Positions 16,173 to 25,111 of a stretch of DNA of 42,970 bases are shown piece after piece. A model generated the notes under the pieces. The model was not told where the DNA came from. It ran no database searches and saw nothing but the letters and a program-made list of their open reading frames with translations. Numbering within the stretch: position 1 is the first letter of the stretch; every line of letters starts with the position of its first letter. This DNA comes from Puniceicoccaceae bacterium. Its GTDB lineage: Bacteria; Verrucomicrobiota; Verrucomicrobiia; Opitutales; Coraliomargaritaceae. The DNA lies in assembly GCA_902603705.1 (NCBI GenBank), contig CACKVQ010000010.1, positions 1 to 42,970 of the forward strand. The letters run 5' to 3'. The translations under genes and the position numbers were made by a program.

Positions 16173-17334
16173 TTATTCATTCCCAAACTCTCGATCAGAG
16201 GCAGCTTTGCGCGTGCTGGGTCCACCAGCACGGAGCCAAGCATGGATAAAAGGCTCAAGCGCACCATCCATAACACCCTGGACGTTACTGGTTTCAACCC
16301 CAGTTCGGAGGTCTTTGACCATCTGATACGGCTGAAAGACATAAGAGCGGATTTGATTACCCCAGGCAATCTCGCCCTTCTCCCCGTAGAATCGCTCCAT
16401 TTCACTGCGCTTCTCATCTTCGATCTTCTCGTATAGTCGGGACTTTAATGTCTTCATGGCTGTTGCCTTGTTCTTAATCTGCGAGCGGTCGTTTTGACAG
16501 GTTACGACAATCCCGCTAGGTAAGTGTGTTAAGCGCACGGCTGACTCGGTGCGGTTCACGTGCTGGCCACCCTTACCACTTGCGCGGTATACATCAGTGC
16601 GGATCTCTGACTCATCAATTTCGATATCAGCGTCATCCGCGATCTCCGCTACAACATCTACTGAAGAAAAGGAAGTGTGACGCCTAGAATTAGAATCAAA
16701 GGGGCTAATACGAACAAGTCGGTGCACACCTCGCTCGGCCTTACAATATCCGAATGCATTAAGTCCCTCTACACGTATTGTCGCCGAGCTAATTCCCGTT
16801 TCCTCACCAGGTTGTACATCCAACACCTCCGTCTTGAACCCAGCCTGCTCGGCCCAACGATTGTACATGCGAAGTAGCATGTCAGCCCAGTCGCAGCTTT
16901 CCGTGCCACCAGCTCCAGAATTTACCGTAAGAAAGGCATTACAAGAATCATGCTGGCCGCTGAGAAAAGAGGCTAGTTCCAACTTTTCTAGCCTGTGTTG
17001 AAGTTGCTTCTGCGCATCCAATATCTCCTTCGCATAAGCCTCTGTGTCAGGATCATTATTCATTTCGTCGACCAATTCGAGCATCGCTTGAAGGTCATCC
17101 ATCTCCGCGCAGAAGGCCTCGGATGGATTTATCGTACTTTTTAAGCGGTTAGCCTCGGCTATCACTTTTTGAGCACTCGCTTGGTCATCCCAGAAACTGG
17201 GCTCAGACATAAGCGTTTCCAGCTCAGCTATGCGTTTTTTCTTTGTATCTCCGTCAAAGATACCTCCAAATGTGGCCAGCGCGGCGAGCAATCTCTTCAA
17301 TTTGCGAACGGATCTCGGGTGTGATTAGATTCAT
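16173..17334 (-). CDS. prfB: Peptide chain release factor 2, made by programmed +1 frameshift
   Basis: RF2 recognises UGA and UAA and releases the finished peptide on the ribosome. The gene is in two frames. A 26-codon frame starts at the ATG at 17334, reads [20 protein letters not shown] and so on to RYL, and ends in TGA at 17256-17254. The ribosome then shifts +1 and continues in the frame [13 protein letters not shown] to the stop at 16173, about 386 residues in all. The body carries the tripeptide SPF (RISPFDSNS) for stop-codon recognition and GGQ ([14 protein letters not shown]) for hydrolysis. A TTG start at 17300 in the second frame would give an unnatural [15 protein letters not shown] start and should not be used. 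The gene is divergent from queA. Regulation is autogenous: low RF2 favours the shift. Confidence 0.95.
17253..17267 (-). promoter_or_regulatory. prfB: prfB programmed +1 frameshift site
   Basis: On the minus strand the bases read GGAGG TAT CTT TGA C. A Shine-Dalgarno-like GGAGG sits three bases before the slippery CTT followed by the stop TGA and C, matching the classic E. coli prfB site (AGGGGG TAT CTT TGA C) in sequence and spacing. Confidence 0.93.
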
Positions 17335-17376
17335 AAATCCCATAGCAACAAAGCCGGGCAAATATTAAAGATTAAA

Positions 17377-18465
17377 ATGAACATTTCCCTATTTGACTAT
17401 CACTTACCTAAGGAACTCATAGCACAAGAGCCTGCAGCGGTACGCGACGGGTCGCGTCTTATGGTTATTAATCGCGACACACAAGAGATTATCCACACCC
17501 ATTTCGCAGAAATCGGCAAATACCTGCCCTCGAGAGCCCGCTTTTTCCGTAATAACGCAGCTGTTCTGAAAGCTCGTATACTCGGTCAGCGTCCAACCGG
17601 CGGCAAGGTCGAGTGTCTCCTTTTGCAACCTGCTGAGGATGCTTCCACTTGGTGGTGCCTTCTCAAGCCAGGTAAGAAGATTCTACAGTCTATGCGTTTT
17701 GCACAGGCAGGTGAGTATCAAGCTGAAGTTCTAGAAATGGGCGACAACGGGAACTACCGTGTACGCTTCTATCCTGAGCGAAACGAATCGATAACTGAGC
17801 TCTCTGAACGCCTTGGTATCATGCCTCTTCCTCCGTATATAGAGCGAGTGCAAGAGGACAGCCGAAGCGAGAAGGATAACGAGCGGTACCAGACTGTTTA
17901 CGCAGACTTCGATAAACGCATAGCTGTGGCAGCTCCGACTGCTGGGCTCCACTTCACGCCCGAGCTAATTGCGTCGCTCGAAGCGAATGGTTCCAGTTTT
18001 TATGACCTAACTCTTCAAATAGGCATAGGAACCTTTCAACCCATTCAAGCAGAGAATATTAAAGATCACAAAATACATCGTGAGTGGTACGAAATTTCTG
18101 CATCCGCACTGACCGAATTGAAGCAAGCTAAGGGAGGCGCTCGCATAGCTGTCGGCACCACCTCTATGCGGTCGATTGAGGACGCCATGCGCCGTATAAA
18201 GCAGGACGGCGGGTCATGTATCAGCCCTTCTGGCAATGTTCAAGCCGAAGCCGATATATACATTTACCCGCCTGCAGATTTTGCTGCTGTCGATGCTATG
18301 GTCACAAACTTTCACTTACCGAGATCGACCCTACTTTGCCTTGTAGCGGCCTTTCTTTCTCCTGGAAGCGATTCTGGTATCGATTGGCTTATGGAACTTT
18401 ATAACGAAGCCATCGCTAACAAATATCGCTTCTATAGCTACGGGGACGCGATGCTGATTCTATAA
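17377..18465 (+). CDS. queA: S-adenosylmethionine:tRNA ribosyltransferase-isomerase
   Basis: A 362-residue enzyme that transfers and rearranges the ribose of SAM onto preQ1 in tRNA, giving epoxyqueuosine at the wobble position. The start SLFDYHLPKELIAQEPAAVRDGSRLMV is diagnostic. VAAPTAGLHFTPELI (about 187-201), LQIGIGTFQPI (about 212-222), VGTTSMRSIEDA (about 261-272) and TNFHLPRSTLLCLVAAF (about 310-326) are the conserved blocks. Length agrees with the family. It is divergent from prfB with a 42-bp spacer, so the two starts share a very small control region. No tgt or other queuosine gene is nearby. Confidence 0.96.
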   Translation: MNISLFDYHLPKELIAQEPAAVRDGSRLMVINRDTQEIIHTHFAEIGKYLPSRARFFRNNAAVLKARILGQRPTGGKVECLLLQPAEDASTWWCLLKPGKKILQSMRFAQAGEYQAEVLEMGDNGNYRVRFYPERNESITELSERLGIMPLPPYIERVQEDSRSEKDNERYQTVYADFDKRIAVAAPTAGLHFTPELIASLEANGSSFYDLTLQIGIGTFQPIQAENIKDHKIHREWYEISASALTELKQAKGGARIAVGTTSMRSIEDAMRRIKQDGGSCISPSGNVQAEADIYIYPPADFAAVDAMVTNFHLPRSTLLCLVAAFLSPGSDSGIDWLMELYNEAIANKYRFYSYGDAMLIL

Positions 18466-18551
18466 CTTTAATAAATAAGCTACCGAGAGTAGACAACTAG
18501 TATTATTAGAGTAATTTTTTCATTCCTAAAATATATCTTTAAAACATCATC

Positions 18552-19115
18552 ATGAAAAAATACTTTCTGCTTCTCATAGTGCTAAGTATGCTTACTCTTT
18601 GCATCTTACAATCCGGCTGCGTTTCGCCGAATCTCGTAGATTATGATCGAACCGCAGCTTCCAAATTCGAAGACTACCTATGCTTTTCAATCGATAGCCA
18701 TGGCGCAAGGTCTGATTCACAAGATCTACCACTTAGCCCCATCGTAGACAGAAGGATAGAAAAAGCTATCGAACTTACGCTACTTAGCAAGGGCTTCAGT
18801 AACAGTTGCTCAGAAGTTGATTTTAGGGTCAGCTTTGCAACAGTTAGTAAGACAAAGACAAGAGCAATTAATTTGGGCGTCCAACTCAGTCCCTTTAGGC
18901 GGTATTCGCACTTAAGATATGGGAGCTATAGTCGCGTAGGTCTCGAACAATATGAGGAGGGTACCTTTATAATCGATATAATTGATCAACTCAGCAATCA
19001 ACTTGTTTGGCGGGGCTCTTACACAAAGCGGCTCGGCTGGAACGCTCCAAGCGATGAGGAAGTACTCAAGATCGTAGAAAAAATATTGGGAGCTTTCCCA
19101 CCGACTGGTGAGTAA
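18552..19115 (+). CDS. Lipoprotein with DUF4136-like domain
   Basis: A 187-residue protein with a lipoprotein signal: a hydrophobic stretch to LQSGC, making Cys22 the lipidated residue. The mature part follows the DUF4136 pattern: early YDRTAASKFEDYLCFSID, then VDRRIEKAIELTLLSKGF (about 59-76), DFRVSFATVSK (about 85-95), EGTFIIDIIDQLSNQLVWRG (about 136-155) and a final helix EEVLKIVEKILGAFPP. Such envelope lipoproteins have no known reaction. It follows queA after 86 bp and converges with the sulfatase at 19157, with 41 bp between the stop codons and no clear hairpin. Confidence 0.75.
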   Translation: MKKYFLLLIVLSMLTLCILQSGCVSPNLVDYDRTAASKFEDYLCFSIDSHGARSDSQDLPLSPIVDRRIEKAIELTLLSKGFSNSCSEVDFRVSFATVSKTKTRAINLGVQLSPFRRYSHLRYGSYSRVGLEQYEEGTFIIDIIDQLSNQLVWRGSYTKRLGWNAPSDEEVLKIVEKILGAFPPTGE

Positions 19116-19156
19116 ATCTAACGTTTTACTTATCAGTATTTCTACCGGATCAGCCC

Positions 19157-20689
19157 TTAATCTAAACTGCTTGAAAACCCACCAAAAGGTCTTCCAATGA
19201 TCTGAACATAATCAGACAAATGCGCCTGCATCATTTTTAATACTTTTTCATACTCTGGATTTTGAGCTAAATTTTTTGTTTCCAGGGGATCCTTTCGCAG
19301 ATCGAAAAGCTGATCAGGGTCGACGATCCCGCCGATATTATTACGTGGCTGTCCAAATGGATTCTTTTCCCACAGAAGGTCAAACGACCCTTGTGTCAAA
19401 TGCTCCTTAATCCCACCAATCTGTGGTGGCACAAAACCACGGTCTAAAGCGTCCTTATTATAACGAATCGCAATATATTTGTAATATTTAGTAATTATCC
19501 CTTTAGCAAAGCCACTCTCTGTTAGAATTGCCGACTTCAAGGTATCTTGCTCGCCGCGCCAAACTGGCGCAATACTCAAGCCATCCAACGCCATCTCCTC
19601 GATTGGTTCAGTCTCGGCCAGATCCAAAAAAGTGGCCGCCATATCCGTCACATCAATCAAGGTATCATTCTGTGTATTCGGCTCGATGGCTACCGGCCAA
19701 CGGGCAATAAATGGAATGTTCGCACCACGCTCATAGGGCGATGCCTTGCCAGCATTCTGCTGATCAGATAAAAAGATGATTAGAGTATTATCCATTTGTC
19801 CTTTAGCTTCCAGCTTGTCGAGAATCACACCAATACCACCATCCATCCATAGGACCATTTCCTTGACCACATTGCGCCATTTTGCATTGGCATCAATATA
19901 TTTGGAACGTTCAGGCATCAAACCAAGATGCTTTTGCGTATACCCCTCAGGCGTATGTCGTATATCCCCCGAATCAATCGGCTCGTGAGGGCCATGTGTC
20001 GTGGTGAATGCTGTCCATAAGAAAAAAGGCTTACCTTCGGGAACTTGATCCAAGAAATCTACAGCGCCCTTTACCGTATACTCAATATTATGGTGCTCTA
20101 ATGCCTTGGGAAAATGATCCAGATTGCCCTCCGTCAAATACTCCGCATAATCGAAACCATAGTTATCTAAACGGACACGTAACTCATCCTGAATTGCTTT
20201 GAGATCGGCAATGACCTTCGGGTCCTTCGGATTTGCATCTTTAGGAATCTTTTTCCACATTTCTTTAAGGTTAAGATCATTATGCCATTTGCCAGTCGCT
20301 CCAGTGTAATAGCCGGACTGACGCAATGCTTGGACGACCGTTCGCTCATCCGGGCGGAACGCAGCTCCGTTGCGTATCGACGGCTGCATCGTCAGAGGCC
20401 CGAATATAGAATTCGTGCTTCGGCTCGGATATAATCCAGTCAGGCAACTGTAGCGTGTCGGCACACATAGAGTTGCCGTAGAATACGCTCGCGTATGTAA
20501 AATGCCCTCCGCTGCAAGGCGGTCAATATGAGGCGTGGGATATTGCGAACCGTAAGCTCCGATACTATCCATATTTTGATCGTCGCTAATTAAAACTAAA
20601 ATATTAGGGCGTACACCCTCAGCGTTCACTGCGTGTAGTAGGAGCGTCAATACCATTGCAATTTTAGCCTTAATTTTTATTGAGTTCAT
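19157..20689 (-). CDS. Exported Cys-type sulfatase (last gene of the sulfatase locus)
   Basis: A 510-residue alkaline-phosphatase-fold sulfatase with a signal peptide (about 1-23, ending NAEG). NILVLISDDQNMDSIGAYG (30-47) holds the metal-binding Asp36/Asp37. The active-site motif is CVPTR with Cys75 as the future formylglycine, followed by YSCLTGLYPSRS. TGKWHND is at about 121-128, and the second metal site is FLSDQQNAG near 308, with Gln-Gln where many sulfatases have His or Asn-Gly. The C-terminal half has the usual RKDPLETKNLAQNPEY block, as in heparan-type and N-sulfoglucosamine-type sulfatases; the exact substrate cannot be told. It follows the GH130-like gene by 63 bp, the largest spacer in the downstream half of the locus. 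Confidence 0.9.
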   Translation of the reverse strand: MNSIKIKAKIAMVLTLLLHAVNAEGVRPNILVLISDDQNMDSIGAYGSQYPTPHIDRLAAEGILHTRAYSTATLCVPTRYSCLTGLYPSRSTNSIFGPLTMQPSIRNGAAFRPDERTVVQALRQSGYYTGATGKWHNDLNLKEMWKKIPKDANPKDPKVIADLKAIQDELRVRLDNYGFDYAEYLTEGNLDHFPKALEHHNIEYTVKGAVDFLDQVPEGKPFFLWTAFTTTHGPHEPIDSGDIRHTPEGYTQKHLGLMPERSKYIDANAKWRNVVKEMVLWMDGGIGVILDKLEAKGQMDNTLIIFLSDQQNAGKASPYERGANIPFIARWPVAIEPNTQNDTLIDVTDMAATFLDLAETEPIEEMALDGLSIAPVWRGEQDTLKSAILTESGFAKGIITKYYKYIAIRYNKDALDRGFVPPQIGGIKEHLTQGSFDLLWEKNPFGQPRNNIGGIVDPDQLFDLRKDPLETKNLAQNPEYEKVLKMMQAHLSDYVQIIGRPFGGFSSSLD

Positions 20690-20752
20690 TCTTTTATTCT
20701 AAGCTCATTAAATTAGAAAAAGATTGGTCTTAAATGCTACTAATATGCTAGG

Positions 20753-21706
20753 TTATAAACCTCTCAAACAAGCTTCAACAGTATCGCTCAGGGAGCCCGT
20801 AGCTAGGCAAATCGCGTAATCACAAGCACCGTAGTAGAGGCGAATCTGATCCTTCTCATAATCGGCAATTGCGCCACAAGGGAAGATCGTATTATCGCAA
20901 TTTCCATGCTGTTCCCAAGGCTCCTCCGGCATCATTAGGTAGCTATTTGTCTTGCCAATCACCTTCCATGGCTCGTGAAGATCCAGTAAAATTGCGCCTA
21001 TGTAGTAATAAGTGCCACCTGCAGGAGTGAACACCCCATGGATGATATCAAGCCAGCCATGCTCAGTTTTAATCGGTGGTGACGGCCCAATTTTTTGGAC
21101 ATTCCAAAATCGATATCCAGCGGCTAACACAGGCTTAAACTCCCCCCAATGAACGAGATCAGGAGACGAGCTAATCCAGATATCTCCATCACCACCATCT
21201 CCTCCGCCAGGTCGATCTAGCTTGTAATATTTTCCGTTGATCTTTTCAGAAAACAACGACGCACCACGATTCTTCGGTTGGGTGATTGTTTCAATACGCT
21301 CGTATTTTTTAAAGTCTTTAGTTCGACCAAGCATACCTATGGGCGAATCAAAGCCCTGCACCATAACCGGAGTTATTATATAGAACCAGTCGTCAATTTT
21401 GGTCACACGATTGTCAATAAAATGATGGTAACGATCCCATGGCTCACCTGAAGCTTGAGTTTCTATAAAGTTCTCCTCAGAGAGGTCAAAATTAATGCCA
21501 TCCTCTGATCGAGCCACTCGTGTCTGACCGACGTCGCGGCCAAAACCCTGAGTGGCCGAGTGCTCTACCACGGAAACAAGTAGAATAGTTTCGTCGCCAC
21601 ATTGAACCGGCGCCGGATTATAAATCTGAGCTTTACCAGGAAAATCCTTCACATGCAAGAGTGGACCACCTTCATGGCGCTTGAATATTTGTGTAGCATC
21701 TTTCAT
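20753..21706 (-). CDS. GH130-like glycosidase/phosphorylase, cytoplasmic
   Basis: A 317-residue five-bladed beta-propeller protein without a signal peptide. It reads as family GH130: IYNPAPVQCGDETILLV (about 28-44), RVARSEDGINF (63-73), IDNRVTKIDDWFYI (97-110) with the candidate catalytic Asp98, DIWISSSPDLVHWGE (about 175-189), KIGPSPPIKTEHGWLDIIHG (about 206-225) and FPCGAIADYEKDQIRLYYGACD near 280-300. GH130 enzymes phosphorolyse or hydrolyse beta-mannosides, which would put mannose in the substrate. Whether this one is a phosphorylase or a hydrolase depends on phosphate-binding residues I cannot assign. It begins 12 bp after the sulfatase at 21719, so it is surely co-transcribed and completes breakdown inside the cell. 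Confidence 0.85.
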   Translation of the reverse strand: MKDATQIFKRHEGGPLLHVKDFPGKAQIYNPAPVQCGDETILLVSVVEHSATQGFGRDVGQTRVARSEDGINFDLSEENFIETQASGEPWDRYHHFIDNRVTKIDDWFYIITPVMVQGFDSPIGMLGRTKDFKKYERIETITQPKNRGASLFSEKINGKYYKLDRPGGGDGGDGDIWISSSPDLVHWGEFKPVLAAGYRFWNVQKIGPSPPIKTEHGWLDIIHGVFTPAGGTYYYIGAILLDLHEPWKVIGKTNSYLMMPEEPWEQHGNCDNTIFPCGAIADYEKDQIRLYYGACDYAICLATGSLSDTVEACLRGL

Positions 21707-21718
21707 ATATATAATTGA

Positions 21719-23554
21719 TTAGTTAATTTTCTTAAGACTGAGACTATACAGTCCCATCTTCCCGACCTGTTTAAGGTCCGAAGTTTCCAGTAGTGTGACT
21801 GCAAAGGTCTGCTCGCCAGGGTCTAAGCGCACGCGGCCCATGGAATGAAATTTCTTACCCTGAGCGAGAATGCATTTGTTGCTAGATGATCCCGCCTCAA
21901 AACGGACGCTTGTTTCAGCAGGCACCCCAAGTGCTCGTAAGGTTACTGAATACTCGCCCGATTCGGACACATCTACTCTTAGCTCCTGAGTGGCATTGAG
22001 CTCGTGGAAATAAGTATTTGCCCAAGTTACCGAATTCTTTCCCTTTACGCGATAAACACCCTCCATCTCGAGATATCCCAAACGCCCATCGCTCACATTA
22101 AGCTCTTGAATAGGATTCGAAAATGCATGCGGATCATCAAGAATCTCCTCATAAGCTGCGTAATATTGCTTCTGCATCGTAGCAAATCTTTCGGGCATTT
22201 GATTTTTTAATTCAGCCTTCTGCTGTGGATCATCGACGATGTTGTGTAGCGACCAGTCTCCTTCATCATTAACAATCACATAGTCCCCAGAATAAAAGCA
22301 ACTACTGCGCTGATCTAGCGGTAAGGTGTACTCGCTAAATCGATAATACCAACCATCTTTTCTCTGATGCATTTTAGGCTTACCAGCTTCCGCAGTAAAG
22401 TAGTCCTGCGACTCCCATTTAGTTTTACCTTTGATTAAACCGACCAAACTTTGGCCATCTAATTCTGGTACGTAAGACGGTCGCATACCACCAGCTAATT
22501 CCACCAAGGTCGGATAAATATCCATGACTAAAGTGCGTTGCTCCGCAACTACTCGTGGCGTGTATTTGGCGGGGCAATAGACCAAGAGTCGGTTTCTTAC
22601 CGCGCACTCCCAACCAGTGGCTTTCTTCTCACGGAATCCACTAGGGTTGCGACGCGACCACTCCTCCTCATTCAGCGAATAATACTCGCCAGTCTGTCGA
22701 AACCAACCGTCAGCTTGCTGCTCTAGGATACGAGTCGTCGGCGTCGGGCCGTTGTCCCCTAAGAAAAGAACGATGGTATTTTCTGCAATTTGATTCTTCT
22801 CCAGCGTATCCAACACACGCCCAAGCTGCTCATCGAGCTGCTCCATCATACCCATGAACATTGCGTACTCCGCGCCAATACCCTGATCGATATACTTTTT
22901 TTGATATTCCTTAGGGCATAACCACGGCTCGTGCGGCTGCGCATATGCTAGATATAAAAAAAATGGATCCTGCTTATGTGACTCAATAAAATTGATAGCT
23001 TTATCCGTGACACGCTCTACTTGCCAGCCTGCTTCAACCCCAGCATACCGACCATTATGAAAAAATGGTGCATTAAAATGTGTATAGCGTCCATAGCTAC
23101 GCACTTCTTTTTGAACAATCGGCCACGCTTCGTGGAAGCCACGGCGCGAAGGAAGTTCGGCGTCTGATAAGCCTAGATTCCACTTGCCAACCATACCAGT
23201 CACATAGCCCGCATCTTGCATCGCTTCACCAAGTAAGTACTCATCCATATGAGGACCTTCGGCACCAAAACCAACCGCAGCAGTTCCTGTTTTTAAATAG
23301 TTGCGCCCGGTCATCAAAGCGGAGCGTGTCGGCGCACAAGCTGGAGCAGTGTAAAAACGATCAAAGCGTATTCCTTCTCTAGCCATCGTATCCATAACAG
23401 GCGTTTGCATCGGCGCCTGACGAAAGCCGTAATCATCAAATCCCTGGTCATCGGTCATGATCAAGATAATATTCGGCTTCGATCCGGAAGCGGTGCAGGC
23501 ATTAAGAAAGCATGCGAATAAGACTACTCCAAAAAGATTTTTTGATCTATTCAT
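21719..23554 (-). CDS. Sulfatase with C-terminal accessory domain, probable lipoprotein
   Basis: A 611-residue protein beginning with a lipoprotein-like signal (FLNAC, Cys20). NIILIMTDDQGFDDYGF (28-44) gives the first metal site. The active-site motif is CAPTR with Cys73, followed by SALMTGRNYLKTG, and MVGKWNLG is near 121-128. VLFLGDNGPTPTT near 270 is the second metal site. The catalytic domain ends near residue 490. The remaining 120 residues, with VSESGEYSVTLRALG and DPGEQTFAVTLLETS, look like a beta-sandwich carbohydrate-binding or accessory domain; that is inference from alternating hydrophobic strands. Arylsulfatase A-like family. It lies 23 bp after one sulfatase and 12 bp before the GH130-like gene. 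Confidence 0.88.
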   Translation of the reverse strand: MNRSKNLFGVVLFACFLNACTASGSKPNIILIMTDDQGFDDYGFRQAPMQTPVMDTMAREGIRFDRFYTAPACAPTRSALMTGRNYLKTGTAAVGFGAEGPHMDEYLLGEAMQDAGYVTGMVGKWNLGLSDAELPSRRGFHEAWPIVQKEVRSYGRYTHFNAPFFHNGRYAGVEAGWQVERVTDKAINFIESHKQDPFFLYLAYAQPHEPWLCPKEYQKKYIDQGIGAEYAMFMGMMEQLDEQLGRVLDTLEKNQIAENTIVLFLGDNGPTPTTRILEQQADGWFRQTGEYYSLNEEEWSRRNPSGFREKKATGWECAVRNRLLVYCPAKYTPRVVAEQRTLVMDIYPTLVELAGGMRPSYVPELDGQSLVGLIKGKTKWESQDYFTAEAGKPKMHQRKDGWYYRFSEYTLPLDQRSSCFYSGDYVIVNDEGDWSLHNIVDDPQQKAELKNQMPERFATMQKQYYAAYEEILDDPHAFSNPIQELNVSDGRLGYLEMEGVYRVKGKNSVTWANTYFHELNATQELRVDVSESGEYSVTLRALGVPAETSVRFEAGSSSNKCILAQGKKFHSMGRVRLDPGEQTFAVTLLETSDLKQVGKMGLYSLSLKKIN

Positions 23555-23577
23555 AAAATAGTATACTTTGACTATAC

Positions 23578-25110
23578 CTAATCGAGTGGTGGCTGCAAAC
23601 CCAGCTTCTTATATTGTTTCACAAAACGCAGGTAAGACTGTACGTTCTTAGTGGGTTGGTCTGCATCTGCAACATTGTAGAGTTCGCGCCCGGAAGTGAC
23701 CTGTGGAGCTTCGTGCTTAGGAAGCCATTTCTGTGCAAGATTTTGCATCATCGGGGCATAGTCTGAATCATCAGCCAAGTTAGTCCATTCGTAGGGGTCT
23801 TTGCGGTGGTCGTACAATTCCTCTGAACCATCAAAGTAACGGTTGTAACGCCAATCTTTTAAGCGCAGGGAGTAATTGCCACGCCCCCAAGTAATCAAAG
23901 CCGGTTGCTCTTTGGGTAAATATGGATTTTTGAGCCAGGGCACTAAGCTAATCCCATCCACGTAATCTGGGACTGTAAGTCCTGTTAGCTCACACAAGGT
24001 GCGGTAGACATTGATCAAACCGATAGGCTCGGAACATGCGTTTGCGTTTCCAAATTTATTACGAGGATCGAAAATAATAAATGGTGTGCGTGTCGCTTCT
24101 TCCCACAAAGAGAACTTACTAAAACTACGCTTTTCTCCAAGATGATATCCATGGTCAGACCATAAAATAACTATTGTATTATCGTTATAAGAACTTTTCT
24201 CAAGTGCGTTCATAACACGACCCACATTGTCGTCAGTAAAATTTACAGATGCGAGATAGCCGCGATGAATATCTTCCCAAGCTTGATCCCGGCGCACTGG
24301 AATCTCTACATAGATTTGTGCATTCGACCGCCCCACTAGCGGGACATCAATCAAATCATCGGCCTTAATTAGTGGGTAAGAAATCGGGTCTAAGAAACGA
24401 TCCCAATTCGCCTCAGGCATAATGAATGAAGCGTGTGGTAAAATGAACCCAACCGCTAAAAAGAATGGCTCTGTATGCTCTTGCTCCAAAAACCGCACAG
24501 CATGCTGCGCTGCCTCGTAGTCTCCAAAATCACTTAGCGGATTACTGGCAGGACAGGAAATAGTACGCTTGTTATAAGGCTCTGGATGATATCCCTTCTC
24601 CTTGATCAATGCTTTATCCTTCTTTCCCGTACCATACATTCTATACTCATCCCATTGCTCCTGTTGCCGATATTTATTATCGGGGTTGTGCCAAACTTTA
24701 GATAAACCCACAGTCTGATAACCATTTTCGCGAAATAGCAAAGGCAGCGGAGTGAAGCGGTCGAGCGATTCGGAATCGACATTATTTAGGTTGTAAAAAG
24801 GATATAGTCCGGATCGGTGAGGCTCTACTCCTAAGAGCAGTGCATTGCGACTGGGCGAGCATCCAGGCGCCGTACAGTGCGCATTGGTAAAATTAATTCC
24901 TTTAGCAGCGAGCGCGTCCATATTAGGCGTCTTCGCTTGCGGGTGGCCACCGAGGAAGCCAACCCAATCATTTAAATCATCCACACAGATCATTAACACA
25001 TTTGGACGATCACTAGCAATCATGGAACCATGAGATTCTGCCTGGAGGGCACACCAAGCAAGAAAGCTAAAACCACCTCTAAGTAATTTCATGTATATTT
25101 TCTGTTTCAT
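23578..25110 (-). CDS. Exported iduronate-2-sulfatase-like sulfatase
   Basis: I take the ATG at 25110 as the start (510 residues) rather than 25131. It lies one base after the stop of the upstream hydrolase, has GGGGAG at a good distance, and avoids a 20-bp overlap. A signal peptide follows (about to LQAESHG). VLMICVDDLNDWVGFLGGHP carries the metal-binding Asp pair, and Cys84 in CSPSR is the future formylglycine, followed by NALLLGVEPHRSGLY. LSKVWHNPDN and ILWSDHGYHLGEKRSFSKF, the second metal site, match iduronate-2-sulfatase-like enzymes. The C-terminus has YDHRKDPYEWTNLADD. Family members remove 2-O-sulfates or related groups from acidic or neutral sugars; the substrate is not readable here. 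Confidence 0.9.
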   Translation of the reverse strand: MKQKIYMKLLRGGFSFLAWCALQAESHGSMIASDRPNVLMICVDDLNDWVGFLGGHPQAKTPNMDALAAKGINFTNAHCTAPGCSPSRNALLLGVEPHRSGLYPFYNLNNVDSESLDRFTPLPLLFRENGYQTVGLSKVWHNPDNKYRQQEQWDEYRMYGTGKKDKALIKEKGYHPEPYNKRTISCPASNPLSDFGDYEAAQHAVRFLEQEHTEPFFLAVGFILPHASFIMPEANWDRFLDPISYPLIKADDLIDVPLVGRSNAQIYVEIPVRRDQAWEDIHRGYLASVNFTDDNVGRVMNALEKSSYNDNTIVILWSDHGYHLGEKRSFSKFSLWEEATRTPFIIFDPRNKFGNANACSEPIGLINVYRTLCELTGLTVPDYVDGISLVPWLKNPYLPKEQPALITWGRGNYSLRLKDWRYNRYFDGSEELYDHRKDPYEWTNLADDSDYAPMMQNLAQKWLPKHEAPQVTSGRELYNVADADQPTKNVQSYLRFVKQYKKLGLQPPLD

Positions 25111-25111
25111 C

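Noticed and set aside
17278-17300. TTG at 17300 as start of prfB
   Set aside because: It would give an N-terminus unlike RF2; the +1 frameshift from the ATG at 17334 explains the sequence fully.
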